A DNA stretch of 64,000 nt from Paraphaeosphaeria minitans (Eukaryota; Ascomycota; Dothideomycetes; Pleosporales; Didymosphaeriaceae). The stretch covers positions 3,348,001 through 3,412,000 of the forward strand of contig WJXW01000001.1 in the NCBI GenBank assembly GCA_015832175.1, given 5' to 3'. The notes below the pieces were generated by a model that searched no databases, was not told where the DNA came from, and saw nothing but the letters and a program-made list of their open reading frames with translations. The translations under genes were made by a program, and so were the position numbers. Below are positions 1 to 12,400 of this stretch, piece after piece. Every line of letters begins with the position of its first letter. The stretch's first letter is position 1.

Positions 1-249
1 TATGTGGACAGTGGGAGCGTGTTCATGATTTTGAGGGAAAAAAAGATTCATCCATGTGTGTAAGATTCTAATCAACACACGAAGCGATGAGCTAACACGA
101 TCGAGTATGGGGTATGCCTGACCAACACCGGAAACCATGCTAATATACGCCGTTCAATGCAGAAACCTGGAAAACGCCCGATGCTGCCTAAAAAGACCCA
201 TAGTACCCTGTCGTACAAACCTCCTCAGCCGCCGGCAAGACCAAGCGCA

Positions 250-3124
250 CTACACGTGCACTTCAAACTCCGCATCCAGGTTCCAGGATCCCTGCACGGT
301 GACGGAGCCTGAGGCCGAATCGAACTTTGAGTTCTCACCCAAGTCACCGATCTGGATTCCCTCTTGACCCAGCACCTTGAAGCTCTCGATCTTGATGCTC
401 TGGCCGTTGAAACCCGGGTAGTTCCACTTGCCCCCAACCGTGATGAGGCCGTTATCCCACGTGATATCGAGCTCGGTGGTCTTCTCCTGTTCGATCTTCT
501 CGCCCTCGTCAATGTACAGACGGCCCTTGGCCTTGCCATCCACGTCCGGCGCAACGATGAACACGAAGTTCTCCTTGCGGAGCTCAGCAGTCGTGTTAGC
601 AGAGTTGGCGCGCTGCGGGATGATAGTGCCACCACGGATGTGCACGGGGATGTCAGTCCACGAGACGCCGGTACGGGTCACGTTGGCGCCGAGGCCCTCG
701 ACGCGCTGGCTGGTCCAGTAGTCGTAAAAGAGATCCTTGGGCATATAGAAGGTCACCTGCTCGGACCAGTCGTTGGTCACGGGCGAGATGAGGAGCGCAT
801 CGCCGTAGAACCACTGGTTTTGGATGCCAAAAGTGTTTTCGTCTTCGGGATACAAGAAGAACAAGGGGTTGATCATCGGCGTGCCTTCGGTGGTCTGGTA
901 GTACAGGGCGGTGTAAGCGTAGTCAATTAGCTTATACCGCGTGTCGATAGCCTTCTTGGCCGCCTTGATAGTGAGGGGCCACTGGTAGAACTCTTGTTGG
1001 ATGGTGGAAATCTCGGCGTGGTTGCGGTAGAACGGCTGGAAAGCGCCGAGCAGTGCCCATCGGGCACACATACGCTCATCCGCATCGGCGTTGAAACCAC
1101 ACACATCCGAACCAACCATGGGCATTTGATGCATGGACACCCAGGCAAGCATCTGGCGGATAGAGAGGCGGTAGTGCTCCCAGATAGACGCGTTGTCGCC
1201 GAACCAATGCGTAGCTTTGCGGCCGCTACCAGCGAAAGTCGAACGCGTCAAGACCATGGGCCGAAGACCAGGACGGCGAGCAAGCATGCCGTCGTAGGTG
1301 ACGCGCGACATTGAATGGCCGTGAAGATTGTGCGTATCGTAAGTCTTGGTTCCGTCGGCGTTGGTGTTGTTGGTCCAGATCGTTTTGCCAGATAGATTGC
1401 CCCGGAGGTTTACGGGGTCGTACTTCGCCAAAAACAAGTTTCGACCAGGGAGACCCTTATGCTTGCCATCGCTATCTTTACGAGTGATGGAGTGACGGGT
1501 CGGCTGGAAGTGAGCTGGGAAACCGGGGATCGGGCGGCCGGTGTTGGGTCGCGGGTCGTGTTCCACTTTTGGAGGATTTCCTTGGTCGTCAAGAGGGTTG
1601 CAGTCGATATCTCTGCAGAAGTTTGACGCTTCGTTCATGTCAACCCATATGCCATCGAGGTCGATCCCGTCGTCGGCGCTGAAAGTTGTCGCGATCTGTT
1701 CTGCCCACCACTTCGATGTGTTAGGGTGGAGCCAGTCCGGCCATGCCATAGTGCCGGCCCATTGGACGCCCAGGTAGTCAGATCCGTCGGCATTCTTGTA
1801 GAAGACGTTCATATCGTGGCCCTGTTCATAAGGTTTGTAACCCTCCTTGAAATGGATGGCAGGGTCAAGGATGAGAACATAGCGCTGGCCCCGAGAGTGG
1901 AGAGTAGACACAAGTTCGCGCATCTTGCCGATGGGGAAACGCTCGGGGTCGGTGGTGAAGTCCTGGCGACCATCCATGTAGTCGATATCGGTCCACATGA
2001 CCTCCAATGGAATGCCGGTGGCGGAGTAATTCGCGACGACCTCGGCGACCATGTTGACATCCCAGTAGCCGTACTTGCACTGGTGGAAGCCGAACGTCCA
2101 GTACGGGAACATGGCCGAGTAGCCAACAGTATCGGCGTACTGCTTGGACACCTCCGCAGGTTGCTTGCCAGCCAGGAAGTAGAGATCAACAATACCACCA
2201 ATGGTGTTGTACTGAAGGTATTGATCGCCAGACTCGGTCACGTTTAGATCAACCTTCATACCGTTCGCGTTCAGCATGAAGACACCATGAGTGCCCTTGT
2301 CGCCACGGTGGTCAAAGTAGACCGGGTGGGAGCCGTAAAGATTGGCGTTAGTCGGTAGGTTGGGAGCTTCTGCGTTGTAAAACGTGCGATGGTAGTCGAC
2401 ATTTGGCAGTCGGAAGGGGTCGCTATGCTCGCCGAACCCGTAGATGTTTGGGTTCTTGGGCAAGCTGGTACGCACACCTACGTACTGCGACTCGAAGATC
2501 AACTGCCGGCCAGACGTGTCGAAAAGGACCTCGTCATTCTCCTTGCGCGTGACTTTGAACGAGAAGGGCTTTTCCATCAGCTCGAACTCGAGAAGAGTAT
2601 CAGCAGAAGGCGTCTCGCCATGCTTGGGGCGTGAGACGAGCTCTTCCTGCACCTGGTAGACCTGCTCGTCCTTGTCGAAGATTTTGACGTGCAGGCGGTC
2701 CTCTGAGGGTGCGTTAGTATGTTTTCGATAATACAAGACATGAGCTGAATAGGCCGCGTCACGGAATGTGTATGAGGGGTTGAGAGAAATCGTGGACACT
2801 GGGCTCGACCTGCTCTAACACAAGATACACAACATCGTGTACACACTTCAAACACGCGGGATAGTAGCAGCTTTACTTACCCGACTGGTATTCGACGACG
2901 AGTTTCAGACGTTTGATATCAGGGCTGTAGACATTGCAGGCGTCACCGGCGAGGGTGAGGTCTGCGGTGATTGTCGAGTCACCCCGCTTCACGTTTGACG
3001 CCTCGTAACCGGGGCAGTCGTCGATGTAAAAGTCATCGCGCACAACAAGATGGAGAGGAGCCGGGGCGGCAATGGCGAAGGCCGCGAAGGCGACCAAGCG
3101 GAGAGCAAGCTGCTGGACACGCAT
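250..3124 (-). CDS. Secreted GH31 alpha-glucosidase
   Basis: Two exons, 3124..2881 and 2702..250, join to 898 aa. The intron starts GTAAGT, has an ACTAAC branch site and ends CAG, joining frame-correctly at ...QSEDRLHV. Residues 1-20 are a hydrophobic signal peptide (MRVQQLALRL... ending AAPAP), so the enzyme is predicted to be secreted. Glycoside hydrolase family 31 is shown by the nucleophile motif WVDMNEASNF near residue 435 and by the second family signature around GSDVCGFN. The motif HWFGDN lies between them and probably holds the acid/base Asp. The family hydrolyses terminal alpha-1,4 (and some alpha-1,6) glucosyl bonds of maltose and starch fragments. Length is normal for fungal family members. 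A longer reading that starts further upstream (to 3508) is possible but has no signal peptide at its start. Confidence in family is high; exact substrate is inferred. Confidence 0.93.
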
Positions 3125-3616
3125 GCTGTGGGTGGAGTGGTGTCGAGATTTGCGACCTTGGTGGAGAGCAAGGCCGCGGGCGGGAGAGATTTTATGAGAG
3201 TGTGAGGGCGGGAAGGCTTCGGGATAGAAAGCGAGGTGAATGAAGCTCGTTGCGCAGGCGGCCAGTGACAGGGGTCCTGCCTTCACCTTACGCCCTGCTG
3301 ACCTCGTGCGGACAGGCAGATGATTCGTCGAGCGCCGCCGCTTTTTGCCCACCTGCTGTATCTCGTAGTGGTGTTGTTTGCTGGCGGCGTCAACGTGCAG
3401 CTCCCGATTCCGGTCGAAGGTGCGGGGAGGCTGCGTGTTTACGATTGCGGCGCACATAGGGGCGATCATAAGCAGGCATGGGGATTCTGGTGACGCAAAC
3501 AGCTGCACCCGTACATAGTCTCAGTCATTCCGGGCGAAAGGAGCGCCTGAGGGTGCAGGGCTGCGAGAGCGGTGCGCCAACAAACGCCTGATTGTGTCTG
3601 CTCAAGCTGCTCCATG
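3125..3616. other. Intergenic, 5' side of the GH31 gene
   Basis: This stretch holds the presumed promoter of the alpha-glucosidase on the minus strand and leads into the tandem repeat. Open frames here have no recognisable protein features. I see no RNA gene. Confidence 0.5.
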
Positions 3617-4113
3617 GCCGCGCACTGATGGCAGCTCAACCCATCCGTGGAGAAAGCATCCTGGGGTACATCCTAGGGTACCGATGCTCTCTTTCAGCGT
3701 TGGAGAACATTACCTGCAGGCCTGACCTTCTGCTTGTGTGAACAATATACCTCATAACAGGTTCGCGCGAGACAATTGCATTTGCCTGAACCGTTCTATT
3801 GCCGCGCACTGATGGCAGCTCAACTCATCTCTGCAGAAAGCATCCTGGGGTACATCCTGGGGTACCGATGCTCTCTTTCGGCGTTGGAGAACATCACCTG
3901 CAGGCCCGACCTTCTGCTTGTGTGGACACTATACCTCATAACAGGCTCGCGCAAGACAATTGCGTTTGCCTGACCCGCTCCATCGATGGCAGCTCAACCC
4001 ATCCGTGGAGAAAGCATCCTAGGATACCGATGCTCTCTTTCGGCGCTAGAGAGTATCACCCGCAGGTCCAACCTTCTGCTTGTGTGGGCACCATGATTAC
4101 AGGCTCGCGCGAG
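3617..4113. repeat. Three-copy tandem repeat, unit about 184 bp
   Basis: Copies begin near 3617, 3801 and 3985. The landmark GATGGCAGCTCAAC occurs at 3627, 3811 and 3985; the third copy lacks the GCCGCGCACT block, so its spacing is 174 bp, and it ends near 4113. All copies share the blocks GGTACC..GATGCTCTCTTTC and CCTTCTGCTTGTGTG. Copies 1 and 2 differ mainly by transitions. Short frames across the copies do not look like protein. Confidence 0.9.
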
Positions 4114-5429
4114 AACGACATAGAAAGGAAGGGGGGAAGGGGGCTAGGTACCTAGGCATGGCATGGCATGGCAAGGCAAGCGAGGCTGCCTCTGAAAGAC
4201 TGACAGTGTACCGACCAAGAAGGCATCCCGAAGAGGCCTCCGACACTCGCGCGATGCGACCGTGGTGAAGTTGGAGGGCATCCGCAGATGAGGCAGGCAG
4301 TTGTGCTGTAGGACCGTTCCCGTGGACGATGTTCACCAGGTTGCCCGCTAGGTAACCACCCCTGCATCCGCTGCCGAGCGTTGATTGGCCGTAGGACGGT
4401 AGGTGCCTAGGTGCCTACCTACCGTACCCTACCTACTACATCAGTATTCCCCGCCATCTTTCCGATTGTGGACCTTGGACACGCTCCTTGATTCGGCACC
4501 ATTGCACGAACGCGCGGAGATGATGGATAATGCTGTGATAGCACAAGCAGAAGCAGCGCGACGTTACGCTGCACGCGAATGTCAATGCCCTTTGGGCTCC
4601 CGTTGACCGATGTAATTTGAAGGTAATGATACCCGCTGGAGCAATACTACCGCAACGTGCACTGAAGTATCCTATATCTATATATCGATGACTAATATGG
4701 TGCGCAGGTATCGTATTACCATTTCAACATGGCGAGGCATCGGATCGCATTCATATTTTGGAACAGTAGATGTTTGCTCAGGCCTAGTTGTTGGCATCGC
4801 ATCTAACTGTGTAGGGAACAAATTGAACGCTGAAATCCTTCTTGCCGCTTGATATTGCTTACTTGAACGCGACCAAACAGCCATACTGGTTGCCACATCT
4901 CATGGTAGACATTCATGGTTGCATGTTCGCTAGCGCATCAATCAGCTGTGTATGAGGCAGCGTCGTCCATTTTCGTATGGATGGTATTCATCGGTTGAAC
5001 TCCGATTGACCGGGCTTTTCGTCTTCCGCATGGCTTTATTGAACAGGGCTTTGGATCGATTCATGTCGCTAACCCTGGTATGCTTTCAGGATGGTCGGAC
5101 GATTCTGAATCTCCCTTGATCTTTCCTTCTATTCCCGAAAGAAAACTACATACAGAAAAACAATATAGCTTGAAGAAACGAACGATTTTTGGTGCAAAAG
5201 TAAACTTGGAGGTACTTCACCAAGCCGCAAAGCATAGGTAATTAATGGTTGTAGAGGTTCAACTCAACCCATGACGTAAGGCAGCCACAACGCCGCCACA
5301 CCTTGTCGTGATGCCGAAATCTCACTTCTTTGCATGAACCCGGCACACAACCCCTTGCGCATACTCATTAATCTCACTTCGCTCCTCCTAATCGCTACAC
5401 ACCCCTTTTACCTTGTGCGCCACACCATA
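4114..5429. other. Intergenic with a GGTAGGT inverted repeat
   Basis: No gene recognised. Around 4155-4185 there is a short GGCAT/GGCAA run. At 4396-4425 an imperfect inverted repeat pairs ACGGTAGGT with ACCTACCGT, followed by further CTACC words. The remainder is featureless, moderately AT-rich sequence ending in the promoter of the HAD phosphatase gene. Confidence 0.5.
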
Positions 5430-6107
5430 ATGCCCCGCCGCGGCGCAAACTCGTCGTCGGGCAGCAACGCTACCACAACGACGACCGCGCTCCCCCAGAA
5501 AACTCCATGGCCAACGACATTCACCGACGGTCTGCCCTTACCCAAGATAGTCGTGTTTGATCTGGACTACACCCTCTGGCCATTTTGGGTCGACACGCAC
5601 GTCACGGCGCCGCTCAAGGCGCAAGAAGGCGGGCTGAAGGTCAAGGACCGTTACGGCGAGGGCTACAGCTTCTATGCTGATGTTGGAGGCATATTAGATG
5701 CCGTATGTATATGCATTTGACTCAAATCTTGACGCGATGCTAATAATACCCAGCTAAAACAAAAAGGCATCCTCATTGGCGCCGCCTCACGCACACATGC
5801 ACCCGACCTCGGCCGCGAGATGCTCAAGCTCCTCAAGATACCCAGCGCCACTACGTCCTCGTCATCACGTGCGATAGACTACTTCGACCACTTGCAAATA
5901 TACCCCGGAAACAAGGCCACGCATTTCGAGCGGATACATAGGGATTCGGGAATTGCATTCGAGGACATGCTATTCTTTGACGACGAGAGTCGAAACAAGA
6001 ATGTTGAAGTGCTTGGTGTGGTAATGCAGCTGATCAGAGACGGGGTCACCATCAATGAGATTGACGCGGGCGTGAGGAGTTGGAGGAAGAGACATAACAA
6101 GGTATGA
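5430..6107 (+). CDS. MDP-1-type HAD-family phosphatase
   Basis: Two exons, 5430..5702 and 5754..6107, encode 208 aa. The 51-nt intron starts GTATGT and ends CCCAG, phase 0. The HAD catalytic loop VFDLDYTLW is at residues 42-50, with the two catalytic aspartates at about D44 and D46; the following PFWVDTHV is typical of magnesium-dependent phosphatase-1. Motif II is the Ser of GAASRTHAP, and the late acidic motif is FFDDESRN. MDP-1 enzymes dephosphorylate sugar phosphates or phosphotyrosine in vitro and have been linked to repair of glycated proteins. An in-frame ATG at 5334 would add 32 hydrophobic residues; I prefer 5430 because the added part is not family-like, but it could be a targeting signal. 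Confidence 0.88.
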
Positions 6108-6835
6108 GGAAGAGACACGTGCTTGTTGTAATTGCTTGAGGGAAATGCGATTTGAGGATGTGCAAACAACAACTGGCTTCGTCCGGTTGGAAAGAAAGCA
6201 TTATGTACGATTATGATTGTACGTTAATCACGTTTGTTCCCCTTCACGTTAGAGCTACATAGACACGATTTACGATTTAGTATAGATAGATACGAAACGA
6301 AGAGCACGCGTTTGACGCGAACGGAGGACACCAAGTCCCTATACAAGCATATCACACACCCAACTCCAACAATCTCAACCACATACTCGACAATTGAACA
6401 CCAAATCGCTCTCCTCGTCCCACAGGGGGTGCAGGGAAACCTAGAAAACTTTGAGAACTGCGTATATGCAAAGGAGTTAGAGCTCAATCCGCGTCTCCTG
6501 GGACGGCTGATAGCTCTTTGGCGTTTCTTCCGGATAAAAAAGGTTATCTCTCGTTGCCATCTCCGCAGGAGCTTCGTTTGACGGAATCCTGATAACTTTC
6601 CTCCTCCCATGCCCAATCGTCTGACGCCCCACCGCCTTCTCACCCTGCACGTCACTCACTTCGCCAAAATCTCTCAAAGCTCCTCCTGGACTCACTTCCA
6701 CTCGTCCGTCCGTGCGCTGTTCCTTTACTCCTCCCCTCTCTATATACTTCTCCTTTGCTCCAGAAGCACTCTTCTCCATATCATTCCACCCTTTCCTCCC
6801 TCTCAATCATAGAGTCCGCCACCTGGGCCCAAACC
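6108..6835. promoter_or_regulatory. Intergenic region with promoter of the modular secreted protein
   Basis: No gene seen. A TATATA word at 6741-6746 lies about 95 bp before the ATG at 6836, inside a strongly CT-rich stretch (about 6690-6810), as in many well-expressed fungal promoters. This suggests the downstream broken gene once had, or still has, an active promoter. Confidence 0.4.
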
Positions 6836-8852
6836 ATGCGCTTCCTGGCAGCTCTCGTCAGCGCCGCAGCTCTCGCTGGGTCCGCGTTTGCCCGCGCCGT
6901 CCCGGGCGCCGGAGTCGCCAACCTCGCTTCGGCCAACGAGGCTCCTCCCGACAACTACACTTGCGGCTACGCATAAGATGAGCGTGGCCTGCCGAATCTA
7001 GGTCGCTATGTTCGCCTCCCGCCCTGGGAGGTGGTCACGTACAACACCAAGGCTTACTACGTCTCCCCCAAGTGCGGATGCAGGTTCTGGAACGATGAGA
7101 AGGCAATTATCGCCGGCAGCCGTGCCGAGGCAGAGGACATTCCCGAAGGCGATATGAAATATGCCGGGTGCTGGCACGATGGGCACACTGGACATATCGA
7201 CGTCAAAGGATTCGAAGTCAACGGGATCGCAGTCAGCCGAAGCCAGACCAAGCGACTCGAATCCAAAGAGGTCGCTGGATCTTCCGAAGACACGTTTCCC
7301 ATATGTGGTTATGTCTATTCGGGGCGAAGCTCGCAGGGAAAACCGTATGATGTTATTGCCTGGAAGACCACCATTGCGCATGTCAACAGTTACGACATAA
7401 CCGAGGAGTGTCTCTGCACCTTCCGGGTTGGCAAATCGGGAGCGGAGGCACCAACCGTATTGCTGAAAGGACCGATCAAAGGTGACCTCGAGGGTGAAGC
7501 CTTCTGGGTTCTCTGCGAGCGGGGATTCGGCCCACCGCTCTCTATCAAGCGGGACCTCGCTGTATCTGTCAGAGAAGCCTCTCCGATCAGCAGCATTGCC
7601 AAGCGAAGTGAGGTCAAGGATCTCTCTGTTACCACTCCGGCTACGCCATCGGTCCAAGCCAAAGAAGATGCGATCTTATGTGGTGAAGCATATACCGAGC
7701 ACGGTCAGCGAGGTGACAGTGTCCTTCTCTACCTCGAGGAACTAGCCACCATCACTGGCAAAACCATCTCGAGCTACAAGATTGCTGAGAGGTGCCGCTG
7801 CAATTTCCGCACTGTGGGCTTGCCTGTCCCCAGCATCGCAGTACGCACCGGACCGGCCACGGGAGACCTCGGCGCAGCGTACGGGGAAGTCTTATGCACC
7901 CACGCTCTCCCACCAAAGCGGGACGAACCTCGAAACGTAGCGGTCACAACGCCGGCTCCCGCAAGCGAAAACACCTTCTACTGCGGCCACGCCTACACCG
8001 AGCGCAACTCCCGTGGCACAGTCCGCGTCCTCGAGGCCGACAAAACATACTTTGCGCCACTGCCCAGGCAGTTCATGAGCTACTTCGTCTCCGGGAACTG
8101 CTCATGCAACTTTGGCTCTCAAAGCATCACCGGGCCTGGCCAAGGAGACCTCAGAAATGCAGCTGACGACGTCAAGTTCTCCTTTACGGGATCCAGGAAG
8201 CGCGAGGAGAGCCAAGCAGTTGCTGCGACCGAAGGCCTCGCTGCAACATCGGCCGCATCGCGTTCTCCCAAACCACCCTACTGCGGCTATGCATACTCGG
8301 AGAAGCCTCCGCGGCAGACAGGTCTCCCTCCCGGGAGACAAGACCACGGTGTACTACAACTACTACAAGAGCTTCATCATCTCCGGGAGCTGCATCTGCA
8401 CATTCAGTTTCAAGGACGACAAGGGCGCCATCAACCGTGTCGATATCCGAGGCCCAAAGCAGGGCGAGCTCGAAGGAGACGAGGAGACCGTACAGTGCAC
8501 GATTACGTCTGTCGACGCATCCGTGGCGTCCATGCCCGGGAAGCGAGATACCCCCGACGTAGTCAGTGCAGCTGATGCCCTCGCGCCTGCCACTTCCGAA
8601 GCTGTCCCGAGGACGCCGTACTGCGGCTACGCGTACTCAGAGTACGGCCTGCGCGGCTTGCAGATCTCGCTGCCGGGGGATGGTGGGATGGTGGGGTGCG
8701 AGTTTCTCAAGAGCCAGATCATTATGGGCGGGTGTCTCTGCACCTTTGCATCCAAGCCAGGTGCCGTGCCGGGGTTCATCCAGGATGTCAAGGGTCCGAC
8801 GCAGGGCGATATTCTGATTAACGCGACGAGTGTGGTGTGCAGGTTGGCTTAG
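6836..8852 (+). pseudogene. Six-module, Lys-Arg-punctuated secreted protein, disrupted
   Basis: The reading begins with a clear signal peptide at 6836 (MRFLAALVSAAALAGSAFA). It is followed by six related modules of about 75-115 residues. Each starts with CG[YEH][AV]Y[ST]E or a near match, then has a central CxC pair, usually a G-P-x-x-G-[DE] turn, and a last V-x-C. Module starts are near 6962, 7303, 7678, 7981, 8281 and 8621. Linkers between modules carry Lys-Arg pairs (7250, 7547, 7601, 7916, 8198, 8541), and I find none inside modules. That arrangement suggests Kex2 processing into separate cysteine-bonded peptides. Two lesions break the frame: a TAA at 6974-6976 where other modules have Tyr, and a frameshift near 8304 in module 5, after which the frame covering 8305-8852 continues the pattern. 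Module 4 has Phe instead of its last Cys. I do not recognise the family. It could be a true pseudogene or an intact gene with assembly errors. Confidence 0.75.
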
Positions 8853-9491
8853 GGGACGGGGCATGTGGGCGATGGGATGTGATATTTGTCAAACCCCACC
8901 GAGTTCGGATGAACAGATCAGTGTATCCCATGAGATTAATTTAAACATCTCCAAACAACATGTGATCATCTATATACTGCCACTTACCATCCCTAGACAT
9001 TGCCACGTCACATCTCCATCATCCACAAGCCACTTAGACCCACGCCGCAATCCTCGGACAGCCAAAACCTCGCCGCGACACGATCACGCCATCAGTACAC
9101 GCTGCTTTCGTGTTTTCAGATGTACAATTATCCTACGAACTACTGATACGTTCCCCTTCCTCCCTCCTCTCTTTTCTAGTGATACAAACAAGCCAGGTAA
9201 AGACAAGTCTCGAACATCGAGATGAAAGGGTATAAAAATGCTAAAGAAAGTGTCGAAGCGAATGCGTAAGAAGGGCCAATTGGCAAAGAATCGAACTGTC
9301 GCCATTTCGTCTTACAAAATTGGAGTAATTATCCCCCGCTCGAGCGGGAGGTATGTCGAAGTGAAGTCTATGTGCTGTGCGTGCGCGTCCTATACATCTA
9401 GTCCACCCATCCCATCTCATTCCATTCGTATATCAAAAAATCAACCATTAAGCCACCGTGAGTGCAGTCCGTAAGTCCGGGTCCAGTTCAT
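8853..9491. other. Intergenic between convergent genes
   Basis: The two neighbouring genes run toward each other here, so this should hold two 3' untranslated regions. The only structure noted is a perfect 14-bp palindrome CCCGCTCGAGCGGG at about 9339-9352. No gene is supported. Confidence 0.5.
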
Positions 9492-12400
9492 CTAGAACTG
9501 GGCCCGCCCGACCAGCGCTGGGTCCGCAAACATAATCTCGCCGCTCCGCTTGCGCTGTACGGTAGGATCATCGCTGAAATCAGCCTGCGAGGGGGACATG
9601 CTGGGACTGAGATGATGGTTGCGGGGGACGTCGAGCACTCCGCTGATGCTGCCGTTACCCATGGGTTTGCGCTTGATGGTCAAGGGAAGGCCTGTGGAAG
9701 CGAGAAGAGTCTGGCCTGGCCCGGCGAGTGTGGGCTGGAGGCGCAGGGGCAGCGGCTTCTTGGGGAAGAGAGGCCTGGGGACGTCGTTGGGGTTAGACAA
9801 ATCGGGGTGGTTGATCCCCTTGTTGCCCCAGTTGTTGTCAGCACCGGGCGCGGGGCCAACGTGGGCTGGAGGCGGCCGGACTAGTGTGCGCTGGCTGTCA
9901 GGAGACTCGCGCGGCATGGGTGACTGACGCCTCTCCGGAGTGTTGCCGCCAGATAACGTGAGTGGTTCCGGAATCAGAGAGTCGCTGTCTGAGTCACGTC
10001 CCGGAAAGTGCGAGCCGAAGGGGGCAGGCGGCGGGCAGAACTCGTAAGGGTTCGGTGAGGGACCACGTGATGGTGTTTGTCTTCCAGAGCGAGGCGTAGG
10101 CGGCAGCGCTAAGACGGTGATTGAGCTTTCGGTGGCAGTGCGCATGTCGACATTCAAGATGAGGTCATGTTCGAAAGGATCGGCAAATGGGTCGCTGTGC
10201 CTCTCAGAGGCACGGGCTCTGACAGGGCTGGAGCTGCGGTTCGCAGCTCCTGCTGGACCATAAGGAGACATTGGAGGGTACTCTCGTGCTGCGAGTGTGT
10301 TATTGAACACATTAAAGGCATATGGGTTGACCGTCAGCGGGCCCTTGACAGTGCCACCCATAGCAGGTCGGTTGGCAACAGGCTTGGGCTCTTGGGGCTC
10401 ACGGAAGGGGTTCTGTGCCGCCTCATCCTTGTACTGGTCAAGGCTGACGCTTGATGCTGCCGCGGCAGCATTGAGCGCCAGCGAGGGGTCCCATGGACCA
10501 GTACTCAGATAGCTACCTGTGCTGTAGCGCGACTCACGAGGGAGAGGGGGAGACGATGCCGTCTGCTCGTGTCCAGTGTACACAGGACCGATCGAATGGC
10601 GATGCGATGAGGCCTTTGACAGAGACCTAGCAAGTCCGCCAGCTGCAGCACCTTGAGGAGCAGGACCGTAAACGGATGCGCTCGAGAGCGACCGACCAAG
10701 CGCACCTCCTGCGGCACCAGACATGGTAGGGCCTGTGGGCACAGCACATCCAGCTTCGGCATCATGGTTACCGTTGCCTCCAGTTGGAGGGTCGTAAATG
10801 TAAGCCATCTCAGGGTAGACATCTCCAGTGCTGTGGCGCTTGTTGCTCATGTTCGAGTGGTAGCGACGAGCAAGGAAGAGGGCAGCAACAAGGGCAACAA
10901 GTAAACATGTTGTGCCTCCAACCGCGATACCGGCTGTCTGCGACTTGGATAGTGGTGGCGGTTTCTCTTCGCCGCCTGCACCTCCCAGAGGAGCCTCAGT
11001 CGATGAAGCCGAAGGCTTAGCAGCTGGATCAGCAGAGACAAAGCCAGTCGGTTTGGTGGGCGGAGGTCCAAGCTGTGCTGACGTCTCAGTAGGAACTTCA
11101 CCGCTAGGACTGTCGGTAGGGTCATCGGAAGGTGCATCAGTCTCGGAAGCTGGGTCATTGCTGGCTTGTGAGGTTGCTTCGTCGGTAGCAGTGGGTATGG
11201 CTTCGGTATGGCTGGGAGTTGGAGACTTCTCGACACTGTTCGCACTGGTCTTAGGGTTGGTGATGCTCTCAGATGTGGGAATAGGGGCATCGATTGGGAC
11301 CTGCGACTCCAGTGTGTCCACCTGGACAGCAGTACTCACGGTGCTGGCAGCAAGGGCTGGATCAGTTGGGTGGGCAATGGAGGCGGACGTTGTAATTCCA
11401 GTGGGAAGAGCTGATCCAGAGGTCATCGACACACCCAGGCCAGAAGTTGGCACCAGGGTTGCTGCATCAGATAATCCACTAGAGACGACCACAGACGTCT
11501 CATTCGCAGGTGCGAGTGTGGGCCCAATAGTACCGGATGACACGCCAGTCACGGATGTCTCGCTGGCTGGCACCCGCGTCTCAATTGCGGAAGTCTTACC
11601 AACGGAAGTCGTTGGGGTGTCTGTCGGAGTCGGATTTACTTGAGTCTCGCTTGTGAATATGTCCGTGGATGCCAAGTCCGAAGGCTCCGACGGGCCTGGG
11701 GTCGGAGCAGCAGAAGGGGCGAAAAGCGACAAGGACGGCAGATCACTGTCCAAGGGAGCTGACGATGATGAGGCTGTCGTCGCATCAGATACTCCCGCGG
11801 ATGTAGGGTCTGCCGTAGGTGTGACAGTGGAGCCCGCACCATCCGTTGAGGACACGGGAGCATCTGTCGGTGTCACTGAAGGCGTAGCACCAGTGCCAGA
11901 TGCGCCGGGAAAAGAGATACCGTCGCCTGTAGATGTGGAGATGGGTGCATGAGCGGAAGTCGTAGGGGCATCTGAAGCAGTTTCGGATGCAGGAACAGTA
12001 GGCTCAACGGGCTTTACCGAGGTCAGAAGCTCAGAAACGATGGAAGAGATGGCGCTGCTGACCTCAGTTGGTATGGCGTCCACATTGGACTTGACTGAGG
12101 AGATAATGCTGCTGACGTCGGTAGGAATGCCATCGACGTTTGACTTGACCGGTGAGATGATGCTGCTGATACCGGTGGGAAGTGCATCGACGTCCGACTT
12201 GACCGAAGAGACAATACTTGATACAATGCTCTCGACCTCAGTAGGGATAGCACCGACATCGGAGTCGACCGAAGAGAGAACGCTGCTGATGGCAGGCGGT
12301 ACATTGTCCATGCCAGACTCCACAGAAGATACTACGCTCTCAATCGCCGAAGTAACATTTTCAACGTCAGAGATGATGGACGAGATGGACAGGGGATCAG

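Noticed and set aside
364..2659. Long plus-strand frames across the GH31 gene
   Set aside because: They are the complement of a GH31 enzyme with intact catalytic motifs and carry no family features.
2703..2880. Reading straight through to extend the GH31 exon to 2799
   Set aside because: Splice sites with an ACTAAC branch at 2880/2703 give the family sequence directly, while the read-through part is not family-like and does not join in frame.
6974..7030. An intron removing the TAA in module 1 of the secreted modular gene
   Set aside because: No acceptable donor lies before the stop, and the residues after it continue the module in the same frame, so a point change is simpler.
12030..12330. 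CRISPR-like regular repeat
   Set aside because: The 54-bp period is codon-aligned and encodes an 18-residue protein repeat; there are no spacers and this is a eukaryote.
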